The notes under the pieces: generated by a model | What the model saw: only the letters and a program-made list of their open reading frames with translations | Told to the model about the DNA's origin: nothing | Databases searched by the model: none | Position numbers and translations under genes: made by a program | NCBI RefSeq assembly: GCF_016629665.1 | Contig: NZ_JAEPRQ010000003.1 | Location: 434,001-498,000 of the forward strand | DNA: 64,000 nucleotides | Direction: 5' to 3' | DNA from: Paracoccus caeni | Lineage (GTDB): Bacteria > Pseudomonadota > Alphaproteobacteria > Rhodobacterales > Rhodobacteraceae | Shown here: piece by piece, positions 48,031 through 55,676 of the stretch | How the letters are laid out: every line of letters begins with the position of its first letter | Numbering within the stretch: the first letter of the stretch is position 1

Positions 48031-48183
48031 TCAAGTTCCCCGCATAATCTGGCCGCAATATCCGGCGCGCAGCCAGACGCCTCCGGATTTTTCGCAAAGA
48101 TCTTGCTGATGCGCACGTTCAAAAAGCATCCCGCCAACGAAAACCAGCAAGATGAAGATGGCGCGGCGGAACAATTTGAACAT
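48031..48183 (-). CDS. Unrecognised 50-residue membrane peptide between rpsP and rimM
   Basis: A complete reading from ATG 48183 to TGA 48031, ending 3 bp before rimM. The N-terminus is basic (MFKLFRRA) with one membrane segment, IFILLVFVGGMLF (9-21), followed by a soluble tail, DLCEKSGGVWLRAGYCGQIM, with two cysteines (C30, C43). The sequence fills the otherwise long 206-bp gap in a tight operon. The C-x12-C arrangement with G-G-x-W could form a disulfide in the periplasm. I do not recognise it. The overlap-free spacing, with no stop or frame problem, supports a real gene. Confidence 0.65.
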   Translation of the reverse strand: MFKLFRRAIFILLVFVGGMLFERAHQQDLCEKSGGVWLRAGYCGQIMRGT

Positions 48184-48200
48184 GGGCGATCAGGGATTTC

Positions 48201-48223
48201 AGGCCCGGCTGAACGCCGGGCCT
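48201..48223 (-). terminator. Intercistronic hairpin after rpsP
   Basis: AGGCCCGGC (48201-48209), loop TGAAC, GCCGGGCCT (48215-48223): a perfect 9-bp stem 10 bp past the rpsP stop. There is no U tract, so it is more likely an mRNA processing or attenuation element than a full terminator, as the operon continues. Confidence 0.55.
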
Positions 48224-48233
48224 GAGGGTTCGA

Positions 48234-48605
48234 TTATTCAGCCGAAGCAGCAGCTTCTTCGACCGGAGCCGCAGCTTTCGCAGCTTTTTCTTCAGCGCGT
48301 TTTTTGGCTTTCGCGCCCGGTTCGGCTTTTTTCAGGTTTTTGCGCTCGGTTTTTTCCTTGGCGCCAGCAGCTTCCAGGAAGCGGGCAACGCGGTCGGTCG
48401 GCTGGGCGCCCTGGCTCAGCCAGTACTGAACGCGCTCCATGTTCAGCTTGACGCGGTCTTCGCTGTCTTTCGGCAGAAGCGGGTTATAGGTGCCCAGCTT
48501 TTCCAGAAAACGGCCATCGCGCGGCATGCGCGAATCGGTTGCGACGACGGCATAATGCGGGCGCTTTTTCGAGCCGCCACGGGCCAGACGGATTTTCATA
48601 GCCAT
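48234..48605 (-). CDS. rpsP: 30S ribosomal protein bS16
   Basis: 123 residues. [40 protein letters not shown] and [20 protein letters not shown] are diagnostic of bS16. After residue ~80 there is a Lys/Ala/Glu-rich tail ([20 protein letters not shown] and on) that is longer than in E. coli and is a normal alphaproteobacterial extension. A GGAG site precedes ATG 48605. It starts the cluster rpsP-peptide-rimM-trmD-rplS-rpmE. Confidence 0.97.
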   Translation of the reverse strand: MAMKIRLARGGSKKRPHYAVVATDSRMPRDGRFLEKLGTYNPLLPKDSEDRVKLNMERVQYWLSQGAQPTDRVARFLEAAGAKEKTERKNLKKAEPGAKAKKRAEEKAAKAAAPVEEAAASAE

Positions 48606-48653
48606 TTGTTTTTCTCCTTTGAAATGGCGGGGATGGTGGGGGGAAACCCCACC

Positions 48654-48947
48654 CTACGATTGGAAGGTTTCGTGATGCCTTATGACTTCGGCGATCACGA
48701 AATTCAGGAATTTGCGCGCGAATTCCGGGTCGAGGTCGGCCTCGCGCGCGAGGCGTTCCAGCCGCTCGATCTGTTGCGCTTCGCGCGCGGGATCAGAGGG
48801 CGGAAGATCGTGTTCGGCCTTGAGATGGCCGACGGATTGGGTGTGCTTGAAGCGTTCGGCAAGCGTATAGACAAGGATCGCATCCAGCCGGTCGATGCTG
48901 GCGCGGTGTTCCTTGAGCAATTCGGCGGCGCGGGTCACGGCGTCCAT
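48654..48947 (-). CDS. Chorismate mutase (AroQ type)
   Basis: 97 residues, a single all-helical AroQ domain converting chorismate to prephenate for Phe and Tyr synthesis. The pattern LLKEHRASIDRLDAILVYTL (with the catalytic Arg), AERFKHTQSVGHLKAEHDLP, PSDPAREAQQIERLERLA and EFARKFLNFVIAEVIRHHE matches the family. It stands alone rather than fused to prephenate dehydratase. It lies 48 bp upstream of rpsP in the same direction. Confidence 0.95.
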   Translation of the reverse strand: MDAVTRAAELLKEHRASIDRLDAILVYTLAERFKHTQSVGHLKAEHDLPPSDPAREAQQIERLERLAREADLDPEFARKFLNFVIAEVIRHHETFQS

Positions 48948-48976
48948 CAGCGGGCCTCCGGCGTCTGGCCGCAGCG

Positions 48977-48997
48977 CCGGGGGCTTCGCGCCCCCGG
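48977..48997. repeat. GC hairpin of a Rhodobacteraceae-type intergenic repeat
   Basis: CCGGGGGC (48977-48984), loop TTCGC, GCCCCCGG (48990-48997): a perfect stem within the gap between two genes. With the following CCCGCGGGATATTTG it resembles a repeated intergenic element seen in Rhodobacterales genomes (family knowledge). Confidence 0.55.
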
Positions 48998-49006
48998 ATC
49001 CCCGCG

Positions 49007-49026
49007 GGATATTTGCGTGAAGAAGA
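49007..49026. repeat. Short interspersed intergenic repeat, copy C
   Basis: GGATATTTGCGTGAAGAAGA is the reverse complement of the TTCTTC...AAATA core shared by copies A (34242) and B (36896). It lies 10 bp past the stop of the first GNAT gene on the minus strand. Confidence 0.5.
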
Positions 49027-49035
49027 GGCCGAGGG

Positions 49036-49560
49036 TCATGCCTGCGGCTCCTTCGGGTGGCGGTAGATCAGGCAGGGGGTGCCGCGCACATTGCCTTCGC
49101 GTTCGAAGGTTGCGCCCATGCGTTCGGCGAGGCGGCGCGAACGGATGTTCTCGGGGTGGATCTGCGAGATCAGCGGGCCCAGGCCCATGACGTTCTGGGC
49201 GTGATCGCGGGCAGCCATTGCGCCTTCATAGGCGATGCCCCTGCCTTCGAAGCCTTCATAGACCTGCCAGCCCAGTTCGGGTTCCGGCCAGTCGATGTGA
49301 TTGACGACGCCGAGACGACCGGCGACCGCGCCGGTGGCCTTGTCCTCGACCGTCCAGAAGCCATAGCCGCGGATGAACCAATGGCCGATGGGCGCCAGAA
49401 GCGAGGTCCAGATCTGCCATTCCTCGAACGGGCCGCCGATATAGCGCGAGCGGTCGGAGAGGCCGAAGGTGCGAACGGCGTCCCAATCGGTCGCGCGGGG
49501 TTCGCGCAGGATCAGGTTTGCGGTCTCAAGGATCGGGATGTCGATGGCGATTGTGGTCAT
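49036..49560 (-). CDS. GNAT N-acetyltransferase (tandem copy 2)
   Basis: 174 residues. RimJ-like GNAT: IPILETANLILREPRATDWD, GYGFWTVEDKATGAVAGRLG and the acetyl-CoA site YEGFEGRGIAYEGAMAARD, then SQIHPENIRSRRLAERMGAT. ATG 49560 overlaps the stop of the neighbouring GNAT gene. About half of the residues align with that neighbour (PEPELGWxxYxxxxxGxGIA, IRSxRLAERMGA), so the pair is a tandem duplication. The substrate is unknown. Confidence 0.9.
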   Translation of the reverse strand: MTTIAIDIPILETANLILREPRATDWDAVRTFGLSDRSRYIGGPFEEWQIWTSLLAPIGHWFIRGYGFWTVEDKATGAVAGRLGVVNHIDWPEPELGWQVYEGFEGRGIAYEGAMAARDHAQNVMGLGPLISQIHPENIRSRRLAERMGATFEREGNVRGTPCLIYRHPKEPQA

Positions 49561-50111
49561 GCGATCACCCCGTGGCGGAAGCGCAGCATCGGGCCGTAAG
49601 GGGTTTGCCATTCGCCGTCGGCAATCGCGCCCATACGTTCGGCCAGCCGGATCGAGCGGATATTTGTGGCCGTGATCGAGGAAATGGGCCGGGTAATGCC
49701 GAAATGGTGGGCTGCGCCGTCGCGGGCTGCGATGGCGGCCTCGAAGGCGATACCTTTGCCCTGATGGCTGTTGTCGTAGAGCATCCAGCCCAATTCCGGC
49801 TCGGGCCAGAAATCAGGGTGATAGATGCCCGCGCGACCGATATTGGTGCCGCTGTGGCGGTCGATGATTTCCCAAAAGCCATAGCCGCGCAGCAGCCATG
49901 TGCCCGCGGCCGAGGCAAAGGCGCTCCATGCGTCCTGCCGGTTGATCGGGCCGCCGATAGCTTCGCTGTGCGGGTCGGCGTAGAAGGCGGCAAAGTTGTC
50001 GAAATCCGACAGGATCGGCGCACGCAGGATCAGGCGTTCGGTCTCCAGAACCGGCGCGAGAGAGGCGAGGGCCGTCTCTTCCTGCAAAGGGGTATGTGCC
50101 GCGAAGCTCAT
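49557..50111 (-). CDS. GNAT N-acetyltransferase (tandem copy 1)
   Basis: 184 residues. RimJ/RimL-type GNAT: APVLETERLILRAPILSDFD, GYGFWEIIDRHSGTNIGRAG, FWPEPELGWMLYDNSHQGKG with the acetyl-CoA loop, and SITATNIRSIRLAERMGAIA. It lies 6 bp downstream of ffh and overlaps its paralogue by 4 nt, so ffh and the two GNAT genes are probably transcribed together. The substrate is unknown. Confidence 0.91.
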   Translation of the reverse strand: MSFAAHTPLQEETALASLAPVLETERLILRAPILSDFDNFAAFYADPHSEAIGGPINRQDAWSAFASAAGTWLLRGYGFWEIIDRHSGTNIGRAGIYHPDFWPEPELGWMLYDNSHQGKGIAFEAAIAARDGAAHHFGITRPISSITATNIRSIRLAERMGAIADGEWQTPYGPMLRFRHGVIA

Positions 50112-50117
50112 GCCGTT

Positions 50118-51614
50118 CTATTTCTTCCCGAACAGTCCCGAGAGGCCGCTGGGCAGGCCAGCCTTGCCCAATTGCCCGCCAAGACCCTTCGGATCCTGCA
50201 ACATCTTCGTGGCTTCGGCCATTTTCGCCGGGTCCATGTTATTCATGTCGGGCAGGCCGCCGCCTTTGCCGGTCATCGCGCGCATCGCCTGTTTCAGCAT
50301 GCCGCCCTTGCCCATTTTGCCGAGCTTTTTCATCGTGTCGGCCATCTGCTTCTGCATCTTCAGCAGGCGGTTCAGCTCTGCGACGTCCATTCCGGCGCCC
50401 GCTGCGATCCGCTTCTTGCGGCTGGCCTGCAGCATGTCGGGATTGGCGCGTTCCTTCTTGGTCATCGAGTTGATCAGCGCGACCTGACGGCGGATGGCGC
50501 TGTCGTCCATGCCCGCAGCTTCGGCCTGTTTGGCCATCTTCTGCATGCCGGGCATCATGCCCATGATCGACTGCATGCCGCCCATCTTCTGCATCTGCTC
50601 AAGCTGGCCCTTGAGGTCGTTCATGTTGAACAGACCCTTCTGGAACCGCTTCATCATGCGTTCGGCCTGTTCGACCTCCAGCACTTCCTGCGCCTTCTCG
50701 ACCAGCGCGACGATGTCGCCCATGCCAAGGATGCGGCCCGCGACCCGCTGCGCGTCAAAGGTTTCCAGCGCGTCCATTTTCTCGCCAAGACCGACGAAGC
50801 GGATCGGCTTGCCGGTGACGGCGCGCATCGACAGCGCGGCACCGCCACGGCCGTCGCCGTCCATCCGGGTCAGAACGACGCCGGAAATGCCGACCTTGCC
50901 GTCGAATTCGGTGGCGACGTTGACGGCGTCCTGCCCGGTCAGGCCATCGACCACCAGCAGGGTTTCTCGCGGCTGGGCGATATCGCGAACCGCCTGCACC
51001 TCATCCATCAGCACCTGATCGATATGCAGGCGACCGGCTGTGTCCAGCATATAGACGTCATAGCCGCCCAGATTGGCCTGCTGCTTGGCGCGTTGCGCGA
51101 TCTGAGTGGCGGTCTGGCCCGGCACGATCGGCAAGGTATCGACGCCGATCTGCTGGCCGAGGATCGCCAACTGTTCCATCGCAGCGGGGCGGTTGGTATC
51201 CAGCGAGGCCATCAGGACGCGCTTCTTTTCGCGATCCTTCAGGCGCAGTGCCAGCTTGGCGGTGGTGGTGGTCTTGCCCGAGCCCTGAAGTCCGACCATC
51301 AGGATCGGCGCGGGCGGGTTGTCGATGCGCAGGGCGTCGGGGTCGCCTTCGCCTTGCAGCACCTTGATCAGCTCGTCATGGACGATCTTCACGACCTGCT
51401 GGCCGGGGGTGATCGACTTGGTGACCGCAGCGCCGGTGGCCTTTGAGGTGACTGCCTTGACGAAGCTGCGCGCGACCGGCAGCGAGACATCGGCTTCCAG
51501 CAGCGCCACGCGGACTTCGCGCATGGCAGCGGTGACGTCATCCTCGGACAGGGCGCCTTGCTTGGTGAGCCGGTCGAAGACGCCGCCAAGGCGGTCGGAA
51601 AGGTTCTCGAACAT
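50118..51614 (-). CDS. ffh: Signal recognition particle protein Ffh
   Basis: 498 residues. N-, G- and M-domains: MFENLSDRLGGVFDRLTKQG, the GTPase loop MVGLQGSGKTTTTAKLALRL (G1), DTAGRLHIDQVLMDEVQAVR (G3) and TRMDGDGRGGAALSMRAVTG (G4 TRMD). The Met-rich M-domain has QLEQMQKMGGMQSIMGMMPG and KEKKRAN-like KKERANPDMLQASRKKRIAA. The C-terminus is a Gly/Met-rich tail. ATG 51614 has AAGGAGG upstream; the longer start at 51671 is discounted. It targets membrane proteins with FtsY and 4.5S RNA; neither partner is visible nearby. Confidence 0.98.
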   Translation of the reverse strand: MFENLSDRLGGVFDRLTKQGALSEDDVTAAMREVRVALLEADVSLPVARSFVKAVTSKATGAAVTKSITPGQQVVKIVHDELIKVLQGEGDPDALRIDNPPAPILMVGLQGSGKTTTTAKLALRLKDREKKRVLMASLDTNRPAAMEQLAILGQQIGVDTLPIVPGQTATQIAQRAKQQANLGGYDVYMLDTAGRLHIDQVLMDEVQAVRDIAQPRETLLVVDGLTGQDAVNVATEFDGKVGISGVVLTRMDGDGRGGAALSMRAVTGKPIRFVGLGEKMDALETFDAQRVAGRILGMGDIVALVEKAQEVLEVEQAERMMKRFQKGLFNMNDLKGQLEQMQKMGGMQSIMGMMPGMQKMAKQAEAAGMDDSAIRRQVALINSMTKKERANPDMLQASRKKRIAAGAGMDVAELNRLLKMQKQMADTMKKLGKMGKGGMLKQAMRAMTGKGGGLPDMNNMDPAKMAEATKMLQDPKGLGGQLGKAGLPSGLSGLFGKK

Positions 51615-51689
51615 GGTCGGGCCTCCTTCGGTCCAATCGGATGCCGACCCGAACGGGCCCGCGAAAAACAATATTGCCCCCGTGGGCGC

Positions 51690-51749
51690 AACGCGCTGAC
51701 GGGGGGCGATCCCCGTATCGGACGGGGACCGGAAGGCTGTTCCTTCCGG
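51690..51749. other. Structured, GC-rich leader upstream of ffh
   Basis: A perfect 8-bp stem CCGGAAGG (51729-51736), loop CTGTT, CCTTCCGG (51742-51749), is followed leftwards by smaller ACGGGG/CCCCGT inverted repeats (51697-51728). No poly-U tract follows on either strand. It may be a leader structure of the ffh transcript. It was checked for 4.5S RNA features and the hallmark stem-loop was not found. Confidence 0.4.
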
Positions 51750-51811
51750 GAGTTCAGGATCACATAGGCAAAACCGACCGGCGAGTCAACGCAGGTCGGC
51801 CAGACAAGGCG

Positions 51812-52222
51812 TCAGCCGCGACGGGTTCCAATCGGCAACGGCAATGTAATGCTGGGCACGTTCATGTCGGGCGTAAAGGCGGGAATGTCGCGGATTGCAC
51901 TGAAGTGGCGGATGAAAGCTGCGTCCATCGCCGGGTTGCCGCTGGATTCCACGACACGCACATCGGTCACGCTGCCATCACGGGCAATAGTTATGGCAAC
52001 GATGGTTGAATGGTTGCGGTTGGCCCCGACCGTATTCAGAGCGGTATCCGATCGCCGCAGCGCGCGCCGAAACGCTTGCAGGGTTTGTTCGGTCCATTGC
52101 TCTAGGTTCTGCGGCGCTGTGGTTTCCTTGCGCCCGAAAGAGCTTTGGGCCCGAACCTCGGAAGTGAACAGCGGCGAGAGCAGTGACAGAGAGAGGCAGG
52201 CGATAAAGAGATGCTTGAACAT
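51812..52222 (-). CDS. TonB C-terminal domain protein (energy-transducer-like)
   Basis: 136 residues from ATG 52222. A signal peptide MFKHLFIACLSLSLLSPLFT ends near VRA-Q. The mature part has a TonB_C-like motif: HSTIVAITIARDGSVTDVRV, VESSGNPAMDAAFIRHFSAI and PAFTPDMNVPSITLPLPIGT. There is no Pro-rich spacer or cytoplasmic helix beyond the signal, so it is a periplasmic TonB-C-only protein, not a full TonB. No TonB-dependent receptor is adjacent. The start is uncertain (52255 is also possible). Confidence 0.8.
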   Translation of the reverse strand: MFKHLFIACLSLSLLSPLFTSEVRAQSSFGRKETTAPQNLEQWTEQTLQAFRRALRRSDTALNTVGANRNHSTIVAITIARDGSVTDVRVVESSGNPAMDAAFIRHFSAIRDIPAFTPDMNVPSITLPLPIGTRRG

Positions 52223-52350
52223 GGGCGCGAATCCGTTCGTGAAGATATCCGCCATCTATCGCTTGCCCAGCAGGAACGCCAAATGAATTAATTTAGAAAA
52301 TCCATAGAATTTTCTGGCCGACAAGGAAAACCCGTCGGCCAGAAAAACTG

Positions 52351-52938
52351 TCAGGCAGCCAGCTTGTCCAGCGCTTCCTGCGCGCGGGCCAGACCTGCAT
52401 CGCGGTCCATCGCAAGCCGATCAGCAGCGACGAATTCGACGTCGGTAATGCCAAGGAAGCCCAGAATGAAGCGCAGATAGCCCGATGCGTGGTCATATTC
52501 GGAACCGATGGGGGTGCCGGCAGCGGAATAGGCGATAATGGCGCGCTTGCCTTTCAGCAGCCCCTCGGGTCCGGCTTCTGTGTAGCGGAAGCTGACACCG
52601 GCGCGGGCAATCTGGTCCAGCCAGTTCTTCAACTGCGCAGAAATGTTGAAGTTGTAGATGGGCGAGCCGATGACCAGCACGTCAGCATCCTGCACCTCTT
52701 TCAGATAGGCGTCTGACGTGGCGATCAATGCCTTCTCTGCGGGCGTAGGATCTTGCGGCGCAAGGCGAACGGCAGCGAACCAGTTCGCATCGATGGCGGG
52801 CACGCCCTCGTGCAGGTCACGATAGACCACATGCGCATTTGAATGCGTGGCCTTCAGCTTGTTGACGATGTCGGCCGTCAGCTTGCGCGAGACCGAGTTT
52901 TCGCCGGTGATGGCAGCGTCGAGATGGAGAATGTTCAT
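52351..52938 (-). CDS. azoR: FMN-dependent NADH:quinone/azoreductase
   Basis: 195 residues. The AzoR flavodoxin-like fold: MNILHLDAAITGENSVSRKL, the FMN loop VLVIGSPIYNFNISAQLKNW and GVSFRYTEAGPEGLLKGKRA, then GSEYDHASGYLRFILGFLGI. It reduces quinones and azo compounds using NADH. ATG 52938 is chosen; a reading from 53001 adds unrelated residues. The divergent LysR-type gene across a 119-bp gap, with a 16-bp palindrome, is probably its regulator. Confidence 0.95.
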   Translation of the reverse strand: MNILHLDAAITGENSVSRKLTADIVNKLKATHSNAHVVYRDLHEGVPAIDANWFAAVRLAPQDPTPAEKALIATSDAYLKEVQDADVLVIGSPIYNFNISAQLKNWLDQIARAGVSFRYTEAGPEGLLKGKRAIIAYSAAGTPIGSEYDHASGYLRFILGFLGITDVEFVAADRLAMDRDAGLARAQEALDKLAA

Positions 52939-53024
52939 GGTGATGGTTCCGCAATGTCCGTTTGTCTTGACGGGAATGTAAGGCTGGATATTTTCGAACA
53001 AAAGACCGTCTCGCGCGCAGTGTG

Positions 53025-53040
53025 TGTGCGCTAGCGCACA
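53025..53040. promoter_or_regulatory. Perfect 16-bp palindrome between azoR and lysR-type gene
   Basis: TGTGCGCTAGCGCACA is fully self-complementary and lies in the divergent gap, 18 bp before the LysR start and about 87 bp from the azoR start. LysR-type regulators bind dyad sites in such gaps, so this is a good operator candidate. Confidence 0.55.
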
Positions 53041-53057
53041 AAAGGTGGTGAGCTCGA

Positions 53058-53903
53058 ATGCAGATCGACAACTGGGATGACATCCGGGTAGCTCTGGCGG
53101 TGGCGCGGGCGGGAACCGTCAGTGGTGCGGCAGAGCTTCTTGGTGTGCATCATGCGACAGTAATCCGGCGGATTGATGCGCTTGAGGAGCAGCTTGGCGC
53201 CCGGCTGTTTCAGCGTCATCCACGCGGCTATGCGCTGACAGAGGCGGGACAGGTCCTGCTCAAGACCGGTGTTGAGGCGACCGAGCGGTTTGCGCAAATG
53301 GCGTCACAAATTCACGGCACCGGGGATCGGATCGAGGGCGAGCTGATCGTGACCTCTCTGGCCGAACTGGACGATTTGGTGATACCGCGACTGGTGGCGC
53401 TGATGCGGGATCACCCAGCATTGCGGCTGACTTATTTGACTGATCCGCGCCTGTTCAGGCTGGATGTGGGCGAGGCGCATATTGCAATTCGCGCAGGCAA
53501 TCGCCCGACCGAGCCAGATTATGTCGTCCAGCATTTTCGTCACGACACGCATAGCCTTTACGCCTCGCCCGAATATCTCGCCCGGTATGGTGAGGTGAAG
53601 GGGGTGACCGGACACCGCTTTGCACTGAACGGTGTCGAGGGTCGGAATGCCCCTTACATGCGCTGGCTGGCCGAGCGATTGCGGCCCGAGAATATCGTCA
53701 TGGTCGCCAGCGAAAGCGCCGCTCGCGAGGCAGTGATCCGGGCGGGGCTGGCGATCGGCGTGTTGCCAAGATCGAGGACCGCAGGGCTGGTCAAGCTGGA
53801 CTGGCCGCAGGAATGGGACAGTCAGTTATGGCTGGTGACGCATGTGGACCTGCACCGCACGCCGAAGGTGCAGGCAGCGTTGAGGATGCTGCGGGCGGAA
53901 TGA
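53058..53903 (+). CDS. LysR-family transcriptional regulator
   Basis: 281 residues. The N-terminal winged HTH shows DIRVALAVARAGTVSGAAEL, GVHHATVIRRIDALEEQLGA and RLFQRHPRGYALTEAGQVLL. The rest is a substrate-binding-like effector domain (LSLYLTDPRLFRLDVGEAHI). Divergent placement next to azoR with a palindrome between suggests control of azoR by a quinone or similar signal (inference). It is the last chromosomal gene before the island; a stretch of 243 bp follows before the left att repeat. Confidence 0.94.
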   Translation: MQIDNWDDIRVALAVARAGTVSGAAELLGVHHATVIRRIDALEEQLGARLFQRHPRGYALTEAGQVLLKTGVEATERFAQMASQIHGTGDRIEGELIVTSLAELDDLVIPRLVALMRDHPALRLTYLTDPRLFRLDVGEAHIAIRAGNRPTEPDYVVQHFRHDTHSLYASPEYLARYGEVKGVTGHRFALNGVEGRNAPYMRWLAERLRPENIVMVASESAAREAVIRAGLAIGVLPRSRTAGLVKLDWPQEWDSQLWLVTHVDLHRTPKVQAALRMLRAE

Positions 53904-54146
53904 GCGGTGGCAGGGTCCGAACGAGATAGCAACTGGTTCTTCTGCTCGTCCTTTATGACCTCGTGGGCAACGCGGATTTTAGCCTCCAACTATAGTAATG
54001 CCTGCGAAGTATGAGATGGGTTGCGATGGGCATTCGTGCGCCCTTCGTTGGACGGCCCCGCCACGTGACCTGGGTTACATCACGCAAAACCCGGGCCAGA
54101 TGTCACCTTGCAAGGTGGTCATCTTCCTTAATTACGTAGCTTCTAT
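53904..54146. other. Non-coding chromosomal stretch before the left att site
   Basis: No open frame or RNA is evident. It would have joined the tRNA-Asn 3' flank before island insertion. Together with 54170-54362 it forms a 459-bp gene-free stretch. Confidence 0.6.
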
Positions 54147-54169
54147 GAAAAACTGGCTCCGGCGGTAGG
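54147..54169. repeat. attL-like copy of the 23-bp att repeat
   Basis: The repeat begins GAAAAACTGGCTCCGG and ends CGGTAGG. It is identical to 61077-61099, which spans the last 16 nt of tRNA-Asn plus its CCA and 7 nt downstream. Beyond this core the left copy diverges (AGGCTTC), as expected for an att junction. Confidence 0.9.
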
Positions 54170-54308
54170 AGGCTTCAGATCGCCTCTAGAATTTTTTGAA
54201 AAATTCCCGTGACCTATAATTATTTCACAAAATCATACACTTATGTTAATAATTGACTAAGTCGTTGATTTTTAAACGCTCTCTCCGAGAGAGGATTTGC
54301 GAAGTTGA

Positions 54309-54328
54309 AGTAGGCCAAATAGTAGGCC
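54309..54328 (+). promoter_or_regulatory. Left-end paired arm-type sites for the integrase
   Basis: AGTAGGCC at 54309-54316 and again at 54321-54328, a 12-bp repeat period. The same pair with the same spacing occurs at the right end of the island (61005-61024). It lies just before the integrase gene, about 140 bp inside the left core. Confidence 0.65.
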
Positions 54329-54362
54329 ATAGCTGATTAACGGCGCTGTCGGGGGAAAAAGC

Positions 54363-55652
54363 ATGCCACGATACTCTAGGTTGCTCACAGCTAGGGACGT
54401 TCAGGACGCGCTGCGGGGACGGCTAAAGGCTGGCCGCTATGCTGACGGTGAAAACCTCTATCTTCGCGTTCGGAAGGGCGGTTCCTGTAGCTGGACCTTC
54501 ATTGCTGTCACAGACGGTAATAAAACCGAAGTAAGTCTTGGGTCTGTCAAAAACCTAGGAAGCTCCGCAGGGATAGATGACATCGGCAAGATCGCGTCAG
54601 CTTCGCTAACCGCTGCGCGTGATATGAAGGTGAAAACCCATTCCCTGATCTATGCGGGTGGCGATCTATCGTCTTTGAAAAAAACAAAGCGCTCAAGAGT
54701 CGTGGTTTCAGACCACACCTTTGATGATCTTGCTCGCGTTTATGAAGGTTTGAGAGGAACATTCAACCAGAAGCGTCAGCAGGAGGTGAAGCGATTAGTT
54801 GCTGCGTTGCGAGAGGCCGCTCCCGAGGTCGACGATATACGGCTGTTCACAAAAGCACACGCCCGCATTTGGCGTGATGGGCGTCGAAGCAAGGTATCAG
54901 CACTTAGCGTGGAGCGCGAGAATAACGTAATTAAATCAATGTTTTCTGTATATTTTTCAGAGAATGATTTCCATCTAGATAACCCATTTTCTGGCCTGAA
55001 AATGCCGGAGAAAGCCATCGGATCAGCAGCGATTAGCAAGCGCTCGCCCTTGTCTATCCAAGAAATTCAAATGGTGCGTGAGCAGCTAGTTCAATCCAGC
55101 CGTGAACCGGAGATTACACAGATATGGGATGTTTTAACTATGACCGGTGGGCGCATGGCGGAAATTCAGGGATTGAGAATGCAGGATGTGCATTTAGATG
55201 GTCCCATACCACACATTCGCATCACACCTTCAGATAAACGGGGTGTAAAAACGGCCGAATCTATTAGATGGGTCCCGCTTTATGGGATCGCCCTGACTGC
55301 TGCCCAAGCTGCTGCGAAGCGCAATGCCTCTAGTGATTTTCTCTTTGGGAAGCAGGGCCATTCGTCTGCTGGCAATGTTAGCGCCAAGATCATGAAGCAG
55401 TTTCGAAAACAGATCACTGATCCAGAGAAGGTGACCTATAGCCTGCGTCATAGCCTTATCGATGAGTTTCGCGCACATGGCGTTGCGACGGAAATCGCCT
55501 ATCCCTTCAGCGGGCATACCAGCGGCGATATCGCAGAAAAAGTTTACGGCTCAAGAGAGAGGCAGCTCAACAGAACGAACGATGTCGTAAAGCCAATTTT
55601 GGAAACTTATTCTGACAGGATTTTCCCGCCAAATGATGCTGAAAATGCTTGA
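54363..55652 (+). CDS. Tyrosine-type site-specific integrase
   Basis: 429 residues. N-terminal arm-binding (DUF4102-like) part: ADGENLYLRVRKGGSCSWTF. SAM-like core-binding part at about 115-215. The catalytic part has R264 (TGGRMAEIQGL), R362 (TYSLRHSLID), H385 (FSGHTSGDI) and the nucleophile Y395 (KVYGS). The usual HxxR His is replaced by Tyr (YSLR), a tolerated variation. Start ATG 54363 is preceded by GGGGGAAAAA. It would insert the element at the 3' end of tRNA-Asn, consistent with the repeat. It lies next to the left repeat, on the far side from the tRNA. Confidence 0.92.
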   Translation: MPRYSRLLTARDVQDALRGRLKAGRYADGENLYLRVRKGGSCSWTFIAVTDGNKTEVSLGSVKNLGSSAGIDDIGKIASASLTAARDMKVKTHSLIYAGGDLSSLKKTKRSRVVVSDHTFDDLARVYEGLRGTFNQKRQQEVKRLVAALREAAPEVDDIRLFTKAHARIWRDGRRSKVSALSVERENNVIKSMFSVYFSENDFHLDNPFSGLKMPEKAIGSAAISKRSPLSIQEIQMVREQLVQSSREPEITQIWDVLTMTGGRMAEIQGLRMQDVHLDGPIPHIRITPSDKRGVKTAESIRWVPLYGIALTAAQAAAKRNASSDFLFGKQGHSSAGNVSAKIMKQFRKQITDPEKVTYSLRHSLIDEFRAHGVATEIAYPFSGHTSGDIAEKVYGSRERQLNRTNDVVKPILETYSDRIFPPNDAENA

Positions 55653-55676
55653 CATTCCAGCTAAAATGCTGTATAT

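Noticed and set aside
49518-51446. Open frame of 642 codons on the plus strand opposite ffh and the GNAT genes
   Set aside because: Spans several real genes on the other strand and has repetitive His/Leu composition typical of antisense frames in GC-rich DNA.
51615-51811. 4.5S (SRP) RNA gene next to ffh
   Set aside because: A strong stem exists, but the conserved GGAA-tetraloop domain with its asymmetric A-C loop was not found.
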